A stretch of DNA of 64,000 bases from Bombyx mori (lineage: Eukaryota; Arthropoda; Insecta; Lepidoptera; Bombycidae): the NCBI RefSeq assembly GCF_030269925.1, contig NC_085109.1:6696001-6760000 (forward strand), read 5' to 3'. Positions 31,281 through 40,847 of the stretch are shown here, piece by piece (the stretch's first letter is position 1; each line of letters begins with the position of its first letter). The notes beneath the pieces are model-generated. The model made no database searches and was not told the origin of the DNA. It saw only the letters and a program-made list of their open reading frames with translations. Made by a program: the position numbers and the translations under genes.

Positions 31281-32405
31281 ATGGAAGGAAAAGAGAATTT
31301 AAAGGAGCTTGTCAAAAAGCGTAGCATAGTCAAAGGTAGGCTGACAAAATTTAAAGATTATTTGAATGTTTTAACCCAGGTAGGTGCGAAAAAGATAACT
31401 AGCATTCAAGTCAAAGAGATATCTTTGCGGGTTGATAAATTTCAAGAATTACTGTCGGATTTTAACGCCATACAATCAGATATTGAATTACTGTCTTCAA
31501 ATGAGGATGAACAGTTAAATGAGCGGGATTTTATTGAATCACAATTCTTTTCTCTTCTTTCCACGGCTAAAGAATTGATTGAATGTGCGAATTTAGAGAA
31601 GAGGTCATTACATGACGAAAGTATGTCCAATCAATATTCACATCCCATGAATTCTATAAAGTTACCAACTATAAATTTGCCGAGATTTGACGGGAACTAT
31701 TTGAAATGGTTAGAGTTCAGGGACACTTTTGATTCCCTCGTTAATAAAAACGACTCGATTCCATTAATTAATAAATATCACTATCTCAGATCAAGCTTAG
31801 AAAGTAGTGCCGCTGTCGTTATTAGGTCAATTGAGTTTACCGCTGACAATTATGAAAAGGCATGGCAAATTTTATGTAATCGTTATAATAGTAAAAATAT
31901 ATTAATAAATAATCACATTAAGTCATTACTTAACATTGAACCAATTGTGAAGGAATCATTTAAAGCATTGCGATATTTAATTGATCATTTATCGAAAAAC
32001 TTGAGTTCTTTGCACACTCTAGGGCTTCCTACTGATCAGTGGGATGTCTTGTTGATATTCATAGTTTCAGCAAAGTTGGACTCCACCACTAGTATAAAAT
32101 GGGAAGAATATAAAAATAGTCTATCGGATTTACCGTCGTTGGATCAGTTTTACTCGTTCTTACGTAATCGAGCAGACATCTTGGAAACAACGCATTATAA
32201 TAGATTCGATAAACAGGAACATAATAATTTTATGCACTCTCAAAATAAAAGACAGGTGAAATCTTTTTTGGCTGCTTCGGATGCAAATACGGGAAAATAT
32301 CAATGCGTAGTTTGTAGCCAGAACCATTTTGTTTATGAATGTCCGAAGTTCAAACAAATGAACTATGATGATAGAATGTGCGAAGTAAAACGGTTAAAAT
32401 TATGA
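31281..32405 (+). CDS. BEL/Pao gag region, ends at a TGA
   Basis: 374 residues from the ATG at 31281 (the open frame reaches a TTG at 31275, but ATGG is the plausible start). An N-terminal coiled-coil-like acidic/basic stretch is followed by the family capsid motif around LPTINLPRFDGNYLKWLEFR and ITYH-type sequence (LINKYHYLRSSLESSA). A CVVCSQNHFVYEC knuckle-like motif lies near the end. The frame stops at TGA 32403-32405, then continues without shift into pol. The codons just after the stop (TKCLRSGHNSYQC) complete a CX2CX4HX4C zinc knuckle whose first Cys position is occupied by the TGA. In related elements gag-pol is one polyprotein, so this copy is probably disabled by a point change unless the stop is read through. 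Confidence 0.88.
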   Translation: MEGKENLKELVKKRSIVKGRLTKFKDYLNVLTQVGAKKITSIQVKEISLRVDKFQELLSDFNAIQSDIELLSSNEDEQLNERDFIESQFFSLLSTAKELIECANLEKRSLHDESMSNQYSHPMNSIKLPTINLPRFDGNYLKWLEFRDTFDSLVNKNDSIPLINKYHYLRSSLESSAAVVIRSIEFTADNYEKAWQILCNRYNSKNILINNHIKSLLNIEPIVKESFKALRYLIDHLSKNLSSLHTLGLPTDQWDVLLIFIVSAKLDSTTSIKWEEYKNSLSDLPSLDQFYSFLRNRADILETTHYNRFDKQEHNNFMHSQNKRQVKSFLAASDANTGKYQCVVCSQNHFVYECPKFKQMNYDDRMCEVKRLKL

Positions 32406-35400
32406 ACTAAGTGCCTACGTAGTGGGCATAATAGTTATCAGTGCCGTTTAAAGGGTTCTTGCAAGATATGTAAAGGTAGACACAATACTTTGGTTCATAA
32501 AGATGGTATGATTACGTATTCAGAACAAAGTGCAAATAGTCAACAAAATGAACCGGTTACGTTATCAGCTACGACGATGACTCATACGTTGTTGTGTACG
32601 GCGCAGGTAGTAATAGTTAATGAGTTGAAAAATAAAAAGGTTAAGGCACGAGCATTATTGGACACTGGTAGTCAATCGTCATTTCTGACCGAAGCTATGA
32701 GAGAGAAGTTAGGGTTCAATGAGAATTCCAGTGAAACCTTAAAGGTTTGTGGTCTTAATAATATTAAAACTAACATTTTAGGAAAGTGTGTCGTTCAGAT
32801 TAAATCTTGTTTATCGACATTTAGTACTCCAGTCTCTTGTTTACTAGTGCCAACGATAACAGGTATTTTACCCAGCGTCGAAATAGACGTTTGCGAATTA
32901 GATATTCCATGTGGTATACAACTAGCAGATCCAAGGTTCTTCCAGCTTTCCAATATAGATATGCTGTTAGGAGCTGACGTATTTTGGAACATTATTGGGA
33001 CAAATCAAATTAAGTTAGGGTCTAATAAACCTACTTTGCAAGAATCACAATTAGGGTGGTTAATAGCCGGCCCACTCAGTATCAGTCAATCCAACTCGGA
33101 GGTCTATTGTTATTTCAATCAGTTTTCAAACTTAGATAATTCCCTGAAAAAGTTTTGGGAGATTGAAGAACTACCTTCAGAGACAAAAACATACTCATTA
33201 GAGGAACAGTTTTGTGAAATTGACTTTATAGAAAATACGACCCGCTTATGCGACGGTCGGTTTTGTGTCCGTATGCCCTTAAAGGAACCCGAAACTAGTC
33301 TTGGAGATTCATATTATATGGCTAGAAAACGTTTCTTAAATTTAGAATTAAAATTAAATAAAAATCCGAAACTTAAGGAGTCATACACTAAATTTATTGA
33401 TGAATATAAGGAATTAGGTCACCTAAGTGAAGTAGATCGCCCAAGGTTTGGCAATTACCTTCCGCATCACTGTGTGCTTCGCGAGAACAGTGAAACGACG
33501 AAATTGAGAGTAGTGTTTGATGCCTCAGCCAAAACATCATCTGGGAAGTCGTTAAATGACATACAGTCTGTAGGTCCAGTAGTGCAGTCTGATTTATTCT
33601 CAATTTTGTTACGTTTTCGCGGTCACCGATTTGTTCTCTTAGGGGATATAGAGAAAATGTACCGACAAACGGCCTTGCATGAATCTCAACGTCACCTTCA
33701 GGTAATTTTGTGGAGGGATTCATCTCTTAGTACGGAACCAAACAAGAACGATAATTTAAAGATTCTACAATTAAATACAGTTACGTATGGGTTGGCCAGC
33801 GCTCCGTTTTTGAGCACCAGATGTTTATTACAATTAGCTAAGGAGTGTACTGACGACACTATCGCGAACATAATAAAAAATGATTTTTATATTGATGACC
33901 TGAATACAGGTGCGAATAGTCAAAATGAATTACAGCACATTTATGTAAATGTTAAGAGAATTTTGGATTCAGCATGTTTTCCCTTAAAAAAAATTCGTAC
34001 TAACTGTTTGCAGGCGCTCGATTGTGATGATACTGTATTCGACCCGGTAGATTTGACTAAAGAATCCAGCGTGCTAGGTTTGAATTATTCTCCAAAACTA
34101 GACATTATTCAATTTCCTTCGAAAGTGGAATCGTCACCGCAAATTGTTACAAAGAAAATCGTAATAGCTACTATTTGTAAAATATTTGATCCGTTGGGAT
34201 TAATTTGTGCATGCATTATTAAAACTAAAATATTTTTACAGCAATTATGGGTCATTAAATTAAATTGGGATGACCCCATACCACAAAATCTATTAGATAC
34301 GTGGTTAAAATTTATTTCTAATTTGCACTACATTTCTAATATTAAAATTAGCAGAAATGTTCTTTGCAATACCCCCATGTCAATAGAATTGCATTGTTTC
34401 GTCGATGCGTCACAGAAAGCATATGCCGCATGTGTATACTTACGGTCAATAAATGACGAAAACGAGATTACTGTTAGACTTTTATGCGCAAAGGCACGAG
34501 TTGCACCCTTAAAACCTATTACTATACCAAAATTGGAATTACTCGGTACTTTGCTGGGAGCTAGATTATGTGATAAAGTTATACAGTCATTACGATTTAA
34601 CATAACTTACAAAACTATTTGGACAGATTCGACAGTTGTCTTAGGATGGTTAAGAACTGATGTAAGAAATCTAAAAATGTTTGTTTGCAATAGGGTTAAT
34701 GAAATCAACGAGTTAACAAGTACTTTTGAACACAGACATGTACCTACGAATATGAACCCAGCTGACTTGGCCTCAAGGGGGGTCGAACCCCATGACCTTT
34801 TGTCTTCCTCTTTGTGGTGGGAAGGTCCTTCTTTCCTGAAGAAGGAACGTTTAGAATGGCCACAGAATTCTTTCGTAGTTCAAAACTTACCTGAGTTAAA
34901 GGTACATTCGTTGATAGCTGCAGTAGACAATTCTGATGACGGTAGTTTATTTATAGATTTCAAAAGGTACTCCAGTTTGAATAAATTAAGTAGAACATTT
35001 GCGTATGTGTTACGTTTTGTTAACAATTGCAATAAAAACAAACATAAATATTCAGGTCCTATAAACTCAGATGAAATAAATGATTCAGTGATGCTACTTA
35101 TAAAAAAATGTCAATTGCAATCGTTTTCATTTGAAATTGGGTTACTCAAGCAAGGAAAACAACTGCCACAAAAGAACAAATTGCTGCAGTTGACTCCTTT
35201 TGTAGATTCAAACGATATAGTTCGTGTGGGTGGTCGTTTAGGAAACTCAAATTATAATTTCGATAAGAAGCACCCTATAATATTAGATTCAAAACATCAT
35301 TTTACCAAGTTATTAATGATTAATGAACATATACGGTTGTTCCACGCAGGTCAACAGCTGCTGTTAGCGTCAGTGCGTGATAAGTACTGGCCTATTGGCG

Positions 35401-36434
35401 GAAGATGTTTAGCACGGCAAGTAGTTAGACAATGTATTGTTTGCGTTCGCCTACGAGCGAATACGATGCAGCCAATAATGGGTCATTTACCTGAAGCGCG
35501 TACAAATGCTTATTTTCCTTTTTACTCGTGTGGAGTTGACTTTGCTGGACCTTTCATGATTAGTAACCGGAAAGGTCGTGGTAACCGTATTACTAAATGC
35601 TATTTATGTTTATTTGTTTGCCTCAGTACAAAGGCAATACATTTAGAACTGGTGAGTGAACTGAGTACTCAAGCTTTTATTTTATGCCTAAGGCGTTTCA
35701 TATCACGTAGAGGTAAATGTCATGAGATTTTTTGCGACAACGGCAGGAATTTTGTGGGTGCAAACAATGAACTAGGTAGGTTGCTTAGATCCAGCCGTCA
35801 GACTGTTAGTGATTATGCTACTTCTGAGGGAATCAGATTTGTATTTAGCCCCGCATATTCCCCCCACTTCGGTGGTATATTTGAAGCTGGAATTAAATCA
35901 GCAAAATTTCATTTAAAACGTGTAGCTGGAAATGCTGCTTTGACGTTTGAGGAGCTAGCAACGCTGTTTACGCAAATTGAAGCTATCCTTAATTCACGTC
36001 CGCTGACTCCTCTCTCGTCCAATTGTACTGATCCTTCTCCTCTGACCCCAGGCCACTTCTTAATTGGGAGACCACTTACGTCTATTCCGACGAAGCCCAT
36101 CACTGCTACTAGACCAAACAGATACGAGCTTATTGAGAAAATAAGGCAGCACTTCTGGGAGCGATGGCGCCGGGAGTACATCTCCGAGTTGCAGCAGCGC
36201 TCCAAATGGCGCACTGGGCAACAAGGCCTCGCCTGTGGGGACGTTGTGCTTCTGAAGGAAGAAAACTTACCGCCATTACAATGGCGGATGGGGCGTGTGT
36301 GTCGCCTCTACCCAGGGGCCGATGGCGTCAGTAGGGTGGCTGACGTCACCACTTCGAGGGGCACTATGCGAAGGGCCATCAATAAGCTATGTCTTCTGCC
36401 CACTTCAGAATCTAAAGATGATCACGAAGCATAG
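32406..36434 (+). CDS. BEL/Pao pol: protease, RT, RNase H, integrase
   Basis: In the same frame as gag, open from the codon after the TGA; the first in-frame ATG is at 32490 (1314 residues from there). Residues are numbered from that Met. Aspartic protease: ALLDTGSQSSFL, with DTG at 58-60. Reverse transcriptase: LRVVFDASAK, FVLLGDIEKMY, then YIDD at 467-470. RNase H: HCFVDASQKAYAA near 639, and WTDSTVVLGWL. Integrase: HHCC zinc finger about 952-985 (HAGQQLL...CIVC), then D in GVDFAGPF (~1015), D in FCDNGRNF (~1082) and E in GIFEAGIK (~1132). The C-terminal tail holds LPPLQWRMGRV, typical of BEL/Pao. No env-like ORF follows. All catalytic residues seen are intact. Confidence 0.92.
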   Translation, partial: TKCLRSGHNSYQCRLKGSCKICKGRHNTLVHKDGMITYSEQSANSQQNEPVTLSATTMTHTLLCTAQVVIVNELKNKKVKARALLDTGSQSSFLTEAMREKLGFNENSSETLKVCGLNNIKTNILGKCVVQIKSCLSTFSTPVSCLLVPTITGILPSVEIDVCELDIPCGIQLADPRFFQLSNIDMLLGADVFWNIIGTNQIKLGSNKPTLQESQLGWLIAGPLSISQSNSEVYCYFNQFSNLDNSLKKFWEIEELPSETKTYSLEEQFCEIDFIENTTRLCDGRFCVRMPLKEPETSLGDSYYMARKRFLNLELKLNKNPKLKESYTKFIDEYKELGHLSEVDRPRFGNYLPHHCVLRENSETTKLRVVFDASAKTSSGKSLNDIQSVGPVVQSDLFSILLRFRGHRFVLLGDIEKMYRQTALHESQRHLQVILWRDSSLSTEPNKNDNLKILQLNTVTYGLASAPFLSTRCLLQLAKECTDDTIANIIKNDFYIDDLNTGANSQNELQHIYVNVKRILDSACFPLKKIRTNCLQALDCDDTVFDPVDLTKESSVLGLNYSPKLDIIQFPSKVESSPQIVTKKIVIATICKIFDPLGLICACIIKTKIFLQQLWVIKLNWDDPIPQNLLDTWLKFISNLHYISNIKISRNVLCNTPMSIELHCFVDASQKAYAACVYLRSINDENEITVRLLCAKARVAPLKPITIPKLELLGTLLGARLCDKVIQSLRFNITYKTIWTDSTVVLGWLRTDVRNLKMFVCNRVNEINELTSTFEHRHVPTNMNPADLASRGVEPHDLLSSSLWWEGPSFLKKERLEWPQNSFVVQNLPELKVHSLIAAVDNSDDGSLFIDFKRYSSLNKLSRTFAYVLRFVNNCNKNKHKYSGPINSDEINDSVMLLIKKCQLQSFSFEIGLLKQGKQLPQKNKLLQLTPFVDSNDIVRVGGRLGNSNYNFDKKHPIILDSKHHFTKLLMINEHIRLFHAGQQLLLASVRDKYWPIGGRCLARQVVRQCIVCVRLRANTMQPIMGHLPEARTNAYFPFYSCGVDFAGPFMISNRKGRGNRITKCYLCLFVCLSTKAIHLELVSELSTQAFILCLRRFISRRGKCHEIFCDNGRNFVGANNELGRLLRSSRQTVSDYATSEGIRFVFSPAYSPHFGGIFEAGIKSAKFHLKRVAGNAALTFEELATLFTQIEAILNSRPLTPLSSNCTDPSPLTPGHFLIGRPLTSIPTKPITATRPNRYELIEKIRQHFWERWRREYISELQQRSKWRTGQQGLACGDVVLLKEENLPPLQWRMGRVCRLYPGADGVSRVADVTTSRGTMRRAINKLCLLPTSESKDDHEA

Positions 36435-36495
36435 AGAGCCGTCTCTTCGATCTCGTCTATTTTTTGAAAGCCAAAGCTTTCAACGCGCCGGAGGA

Positions 36496-36691
36496 TGTCC
36501 ACGCATCGAACGCGTGGACAACAGCGGCGGGAGACGCGGCGGACGGGGGGACGCATCAGCTGATCGCGATCGCCGACAGACTCGATCAACAGCGGACGTT
36601 TCGACCGCTCAATAAGAATTTATGTTAATCTCCAAAATTATAAAATATTAATTATTATAAAGCGAATTGTATTATTGGAGTTTTATTAACA
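36496..36691 (+). repeat. 3' LTR of the BEL/Pao element
   Basis: Same 196 bases as the 5' LTR by eye. A short purine tract, GGAGGA (36490-36495), immediately precedes it and is the likely polypurine primer for plus-strand synthesis. Confidence 0.92.
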
Positions 36692-36895
36692 AAGTGTATT
36701 CTGCAGTCTAACCTGAGACGTACTATTGCGGTTTCAATTACAACCGCTTTAATATTAAACAAATCGGTACACAACATTATCTAGTTGCAGATATAGACAT
36801 AATAGTGAAATTCACTTGTTTTTATAACATTAGGCATAGCCTACTTACTACCAATCATGCATTTAATTCTGTAGTATTTTTGTTCGAACTAATAT

Positions 36896-37034
36896 TTTTT
36901 TTTATTGCCTAGATGGGTAAATGAGCTCACAGCTCACCTGGTGTGAAGTGGTTACTGGAGCCCATAGACATCTACGACGCAAATGCGCCACCCACTTTGA
37001 GATATAAGTTTTAAGGTCTCAAGTATAGTTACTT
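36896..37034 (-). mobile_element. SINE tail fragment
   Basis: TTTTTTTATTGCCTAGATGGG to GGTCTCAAGTATAGTTACTT: reversed SINE tail, truncated. Confidence 0.85.
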
Positions 37035-37049
37035 AAGAACTAACTAAAT

Positions 37050-37166
37050 AGCGGTAGGCAGCGGCCTGGCTCTGCCCCTAGCATTGCTGAGGTCCATGGG
37101 CGACGGTAACCACTCACCATCAGGCTAGCCGTATGCTCGTCTGCCTACAAGGGCAATAAAAAAAAA
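37050..37166 (+). mobile_element. Bm1 SINE 3' part
   Basis: GCGGTAGGCAGCGGCCTGGC, GAGGTCCATGGGCGACGG, CACCATCAGGCTAGCCG and CTGCCTACAAGGGCAATAAA then A. Truncated at the 5' end. Confidence 0.9.
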
Positions 37167-37503
37167 CTAATAAATACAGCATAACGACAATTTCTAAAAA
37201 ACATCTGTCAGTTTTTACTTAGTTAACGCACATTGCTACTGAATACTTCTTTGTCGATACGTTGAAAAACAATTCTTTATTATTTGACGTTTGAAATTAA
37301 GGCCGTCACAGAACCGTCGCGGCTTCGATCACAATGGCAGTAATCGATTACCGTGTGACACTAATGTGAATTCGAACGAGAGGACTCACCTAATTACCCG
37401 ATTCGTGGTACGCAACTTACTTATCTACATATTTTTTGTAGAGTTTTCTAGATTTTCTACCAATTTACGATTTAAACAGGGATTCTATCAGGGAACTTAT
37501 AAC
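37167..37503. other. AT-rich spacer
   Basis: No gene or repeat. A 71-codon frame at 37291-37506 runs to the mariner edge and shows no similarity. Confidence 0.45.
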
Positions 37504-38806
37504 TAGTCAGGTCATAAGTATTGTCACACAGTAAAAACTTTTCTTTTAGAATGCTGGCCACAAAAAAGTTTATTGAATTCGAATTTCGAATTGTTCATGA
37601 AAATAAAAATGTATACTTTTAGAATTTTACTCATTTTTAAATATGGAGTGGACGCTTAAAGAAGACCGTGTTGCAGTTATTGTGTTGCATCGTTGCGGTT
37701 ACGCGCCAATTCAAATTTTTAACATACTGAAAAATTTGAATATAACCAAAAGATTCGTTTATCGTACCATCAAACGATACAATGAAGACTCTAGTGTAGA
37801 TGACAGGTCAAGAAGTGGTCGCCCTCGGTCTGTTAGGACTCCAGCAGTGATATAAGCTGTGAAGGCGCGAATTCAAAGAAATCCCAAACGTAAGCAGAAA
37901 CTGTTGGCCCTTCAGATGGGGTTAAGCAGAACCACGGTGAAAAGGGTGTTAAATGAAGACTTAGGGCTTCGGGCATATCGAAGAAAAACAGGACATCGTT
38001 TGAATGCTCGTCTAATGGACCTGAGCCTGAAGAGATGCCGCGCTTTGTTGAAGCGGTACGCGGGAAAAAAATATCGGGAAATTCTTTTTTCGGATGAAAA
38101 AATTATTACCGTAGAAGAGAGCTACAACAAACAAAATGATAAGGTGTACGCACACAGTAGTGAAGAAGCGAGCAACCGTATTCCGCGTGTCCAACGAGGT
38201 CATTTTCCATCCTTGCTCATGGTATGGTTGGGAGTTTCTTATTGGGGCTTAACAGAGGTACATTTTTGTGAGAAAGGTGTAAAAACGAATGCAGTTGTGT
38301 ATCAAAATACAGTCCTGACGAACCTTGTGGAACCTGTTTCTCATACTATGTTCAATAACAGGCACTAGGTATTCCAACAAGATTTGGCGCCAGCTCATAG
38401 AGCGAAGAGCACACAAGACTGGCTGGCGGCGCGTGAAATCGACTTCATCCGGCACGAAGACTGGCCCTCCTCCAGTCCAGATTTGAATCCGTTAGATTAC
38501 AAGATATGGCAACACTTGGAGGAAAAGGCGTGCTCAAAGCCTCATCCCGATTTGGAGTCACTCAAGACATCCTTGATTAAGGCAGCCGCCGATATTGACA
38601 TGGACCTCGTTCGTGCTGCGATAGACGACTGGCCGCGCAGATTGAAGGCCTGTATTCAAAATCATGGAGGTCATTTTGAATAAACTTTAGTGTCATAAGA
38701 ATCTATGTTTTGTTAAGTTCATTTTGGTATATGAATGGTTACATAATGAATAAACTTGTTTCAATTATTTTACATTAAACATGTGACAGAATTTATGACC
38801 TGACTA
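37504..38806 (+). mobile_element. maT-type (DD37D) mariner transposon, complete ends
   Basis: TA target duplications at 37504-37505 and 38805-38806 enclose 1299 bp. Terminal inverted repeats of about 25 bp: the left begins GTCAGGTCATAAGTATTGTC and the right is the inverse of GTCAGGTCATAAATTCTGTC, with two or three mismatches. One transposase pseudogene fills the centre. Length and structure are typical of mariner elements. Confidence 0.93.
37643..38683 (+). pseudogene. maT-type mariner transposase with two in-frame stops
   Basis: Cut-and-paste transposase of the Tc1/mariner superfamily. One continuous frame of 347 codons including the final stop, broken by TAA at 37853-37855 and TAG at 38366-38368. 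The N-terminal region is helix-turn-helix-like (KRFVYRTIKRYNEDSSVDD) with a GRPRSVRT linker. Catalytic acid 1 is in ILFSDEKIITVE, acid 2 in VFQQDLAPAHRA and acid 3 in PDLNPLDYKIW. The spacing between acids 2 and 3 is 37 residues, which gives DD37D as in the Bombyx maT/mori lineage. No frameshift was seen. The three fragments between stops cannot act alone, so the copy is non-autonomous but its ends could still be mobilised. Confidence 0.92.
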
Positions 38807-39971
38807 GGTATTTCGTAAACTTTTATACAAAACACATTGTTGTTGTTCCGAATTTATCAGTATGCTGATTATCTTTCGGTAAGTATAGAGGTTCACCTAC
38901 AAATCTAATGACGGGTGTTTACATTTCATGCCGATCGTATTTAGATACCAACACAATAGCTAATTCTGTACCAACACTTTGCAAACAATCCCCTTTTACA
39001 ACCATGCACTTTCAAAGCTACGAGCAATCTATTTTTTATGATTATGGGTGCCGATTTGTAATTAATAAAGTGTTTATCATCACATTCATTTAAAATTTCC
39101 TGAAAAAAATAAGGTTAATTTTAAAGTTCATAATGAATTTAAGGTGCTTAGAAAATCTGTTTGTTTACAAAAATCTCAAACCTCTATCTTCGACGGCTTG
39201 TGCCGTGAAATGGATTAAAAAAAAAGAATCTGAAACTGATTAAAGATTGCAACGCTCATTTAACGCTCCGATAAACGTAATTACTCGGGACGATACAGGG
39301 TTGCCAGGTTAATTTGCTAAATTTCGCATTTCGTTGTCGTAAGATTCTATATTGAACAAAAAAACCGTAATGAATAAAAATAATTTTTGTTCATTACGAT
39401 TTTATCCTCTATTATTATAGGTATTACGAAGAAAAGACCTTCCACATGCGTTGTTGTTACGCGGTAGATTGACACTTCGAATGTTTTTGTTATATTATGA
39501 TGGATGTTATATGCAATTTTATTTTAGAAAGGTTTGTAGGGGAATTCAGGTTTTATTCCAATTTATTCTTTTCTACGATAGTTTCCATTACAATTAAAAT
39601 ACCCAATAGGTAAGTCAAAACTCATTTTAAAAGATTCAACCGGTTCATATCGAGATATTTTCTTTAAGTAAAGAAATTAAAATTTATTAATTTGGGGTTA
39701 ATAGTTTTAACAACCCTACGACCGATCCAAGGAGGCCGGACTTTTCTCATCCGTGTTTCTGGAACTGCCTTTGTACTTTAAAATTTGAGATGATAATTAT
39801 CTGATCTTTATCTTCTGCTAAGATTGTTGTACATTGTTCTATCAACAATTTAGTGTAAGTCAGGAATGAAATTTTGCGGATATTTTTTTTAATAGATACA
39901 TTGAAATTATTGTGTCATATTTATGATCGTTGTTTGGAAAATACATATTACTTTCTTTCAATTCTTGAATA
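38807..39971. other. AT-rich spacer
   Basis: No gene or named repeat found over about 1.1 kb. Confidence 0.5.
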
Positions 39972-40411
39972 ACCTTTTTTTTATTGCTTGGATGGGACGA
40001 GCTCACAGCCCACCTGGTATTAAGTGGTTACTGGAGCCCATAGACATCTACAACGTAAATGCGCCACCCACCTTGAGATATAAGTTCTAAGGTCTCAGTA
40101 TAGTTACAACGGCTGCCCCACCCTTCAAACCGAAACGCATTACTGCTTCACGGCAGAAATAGGCAGAGTGGTGGTACCTACCCGCGCGGACTCACAAGAG
40201 ATCCTACCACCAGTAATTACGCAAATTATAATTTTGCGGGTTTCATTTTTATTACACAATGTTATTCCTTCACCGTGGAAGTCAATCGTGAACATTTGTT
40301 GAGTACGTATTTCATTAGAAAAATTGGTACCCGCCTGCGGGATTCGAACACCGGTACATAGCTTCAAAACGAATGCACCGGACGTCTTATCTTTTAGGCT
40401 ACAACGAGTTC
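39972..40411 (-). mobile_element. Full-length tRNA-headed SINE
   Basis: Reversed and nearly complete: TTTTATTGCTTGGATGGGAC (3' end) at the left, the CCTACCACCAGTAATTACGC body junction, then box B (GGGATTCGAACACCGGTAC) and box A (CTTATCTTTTAGGCTACAACG) at the right. With 12682-13115 it defines the long form, about 430-440 bases. Confidence 0.9.
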
Positions 40412-40847
40412 AACCTTCGAACAACCAAATTAAATTATGCGTCGAGTTAAACATTCAAGTATACAACCGAATTTCATAAAAAATAAAAGGGCTTAGTGTT
40501 AAGAATATCAGGAAGCAGACCGACGCGAACAATCTAGAGTTTGTAGAGCAAATAAGTGAAGTTAAGGAAATAGAAGCCAGTTGGGAATACAACATAAAAT
40601 TTCCCAACTATTTATAATACAGATAACGTGACTATAAATTGTTAGTCATTATTCTCCTGCCAGTTCTCTTCTAAAGCATATAAACACATCATTCCTTATA
40701 CGCTTACGCAGATTATTAACATTTTACGATTGCCATTAAATATCAATACCCGATGTTGACATGGCACAATTTCCATTCTTCTTCTAGTTTCACTTCTATG
40801 ATATTTCATAAAAATATAATATGTATTTTATTGTGTTTTATTTTTTT
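40412..40847. other. AT-rich spacer
   Basis: No gene or repeat recognised. Confidence 0.5.

Larger units (their letters stand above)
30054..36696 (+). mobile_element. BEL/Pao LTR retrotransposon, 6.6 kb
   Basis: Two 196-bp LTRs (30059-30254 and 36496-36691), each TG...CA, enclose gag and pol in the order protease, reverse transcriptase, RNase H, integrase. The target duplication AAGTG is at 30054-30058 and 36692-36696. I found no difference between the LTRs by eye, so the insertion is recent. The leader carries a nested Jockey tail. Gag-pol is a single frame broken by one TGA (32403-32405). Domain order and sequence place it in BEL/Pao, the group of Bombyx Pao and Kamikaze; which named family it is was not determined. 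Confidence 0.92.

Noticed and set aside
36295..36615. 106-codon frame over the pol end and 3' LTR
   Set aside because: It is an out-of-frame shadow of pol running into the LTR; BEL/Pao elements of this kind have no extra ORF there, and no membrane or signal features are seen.
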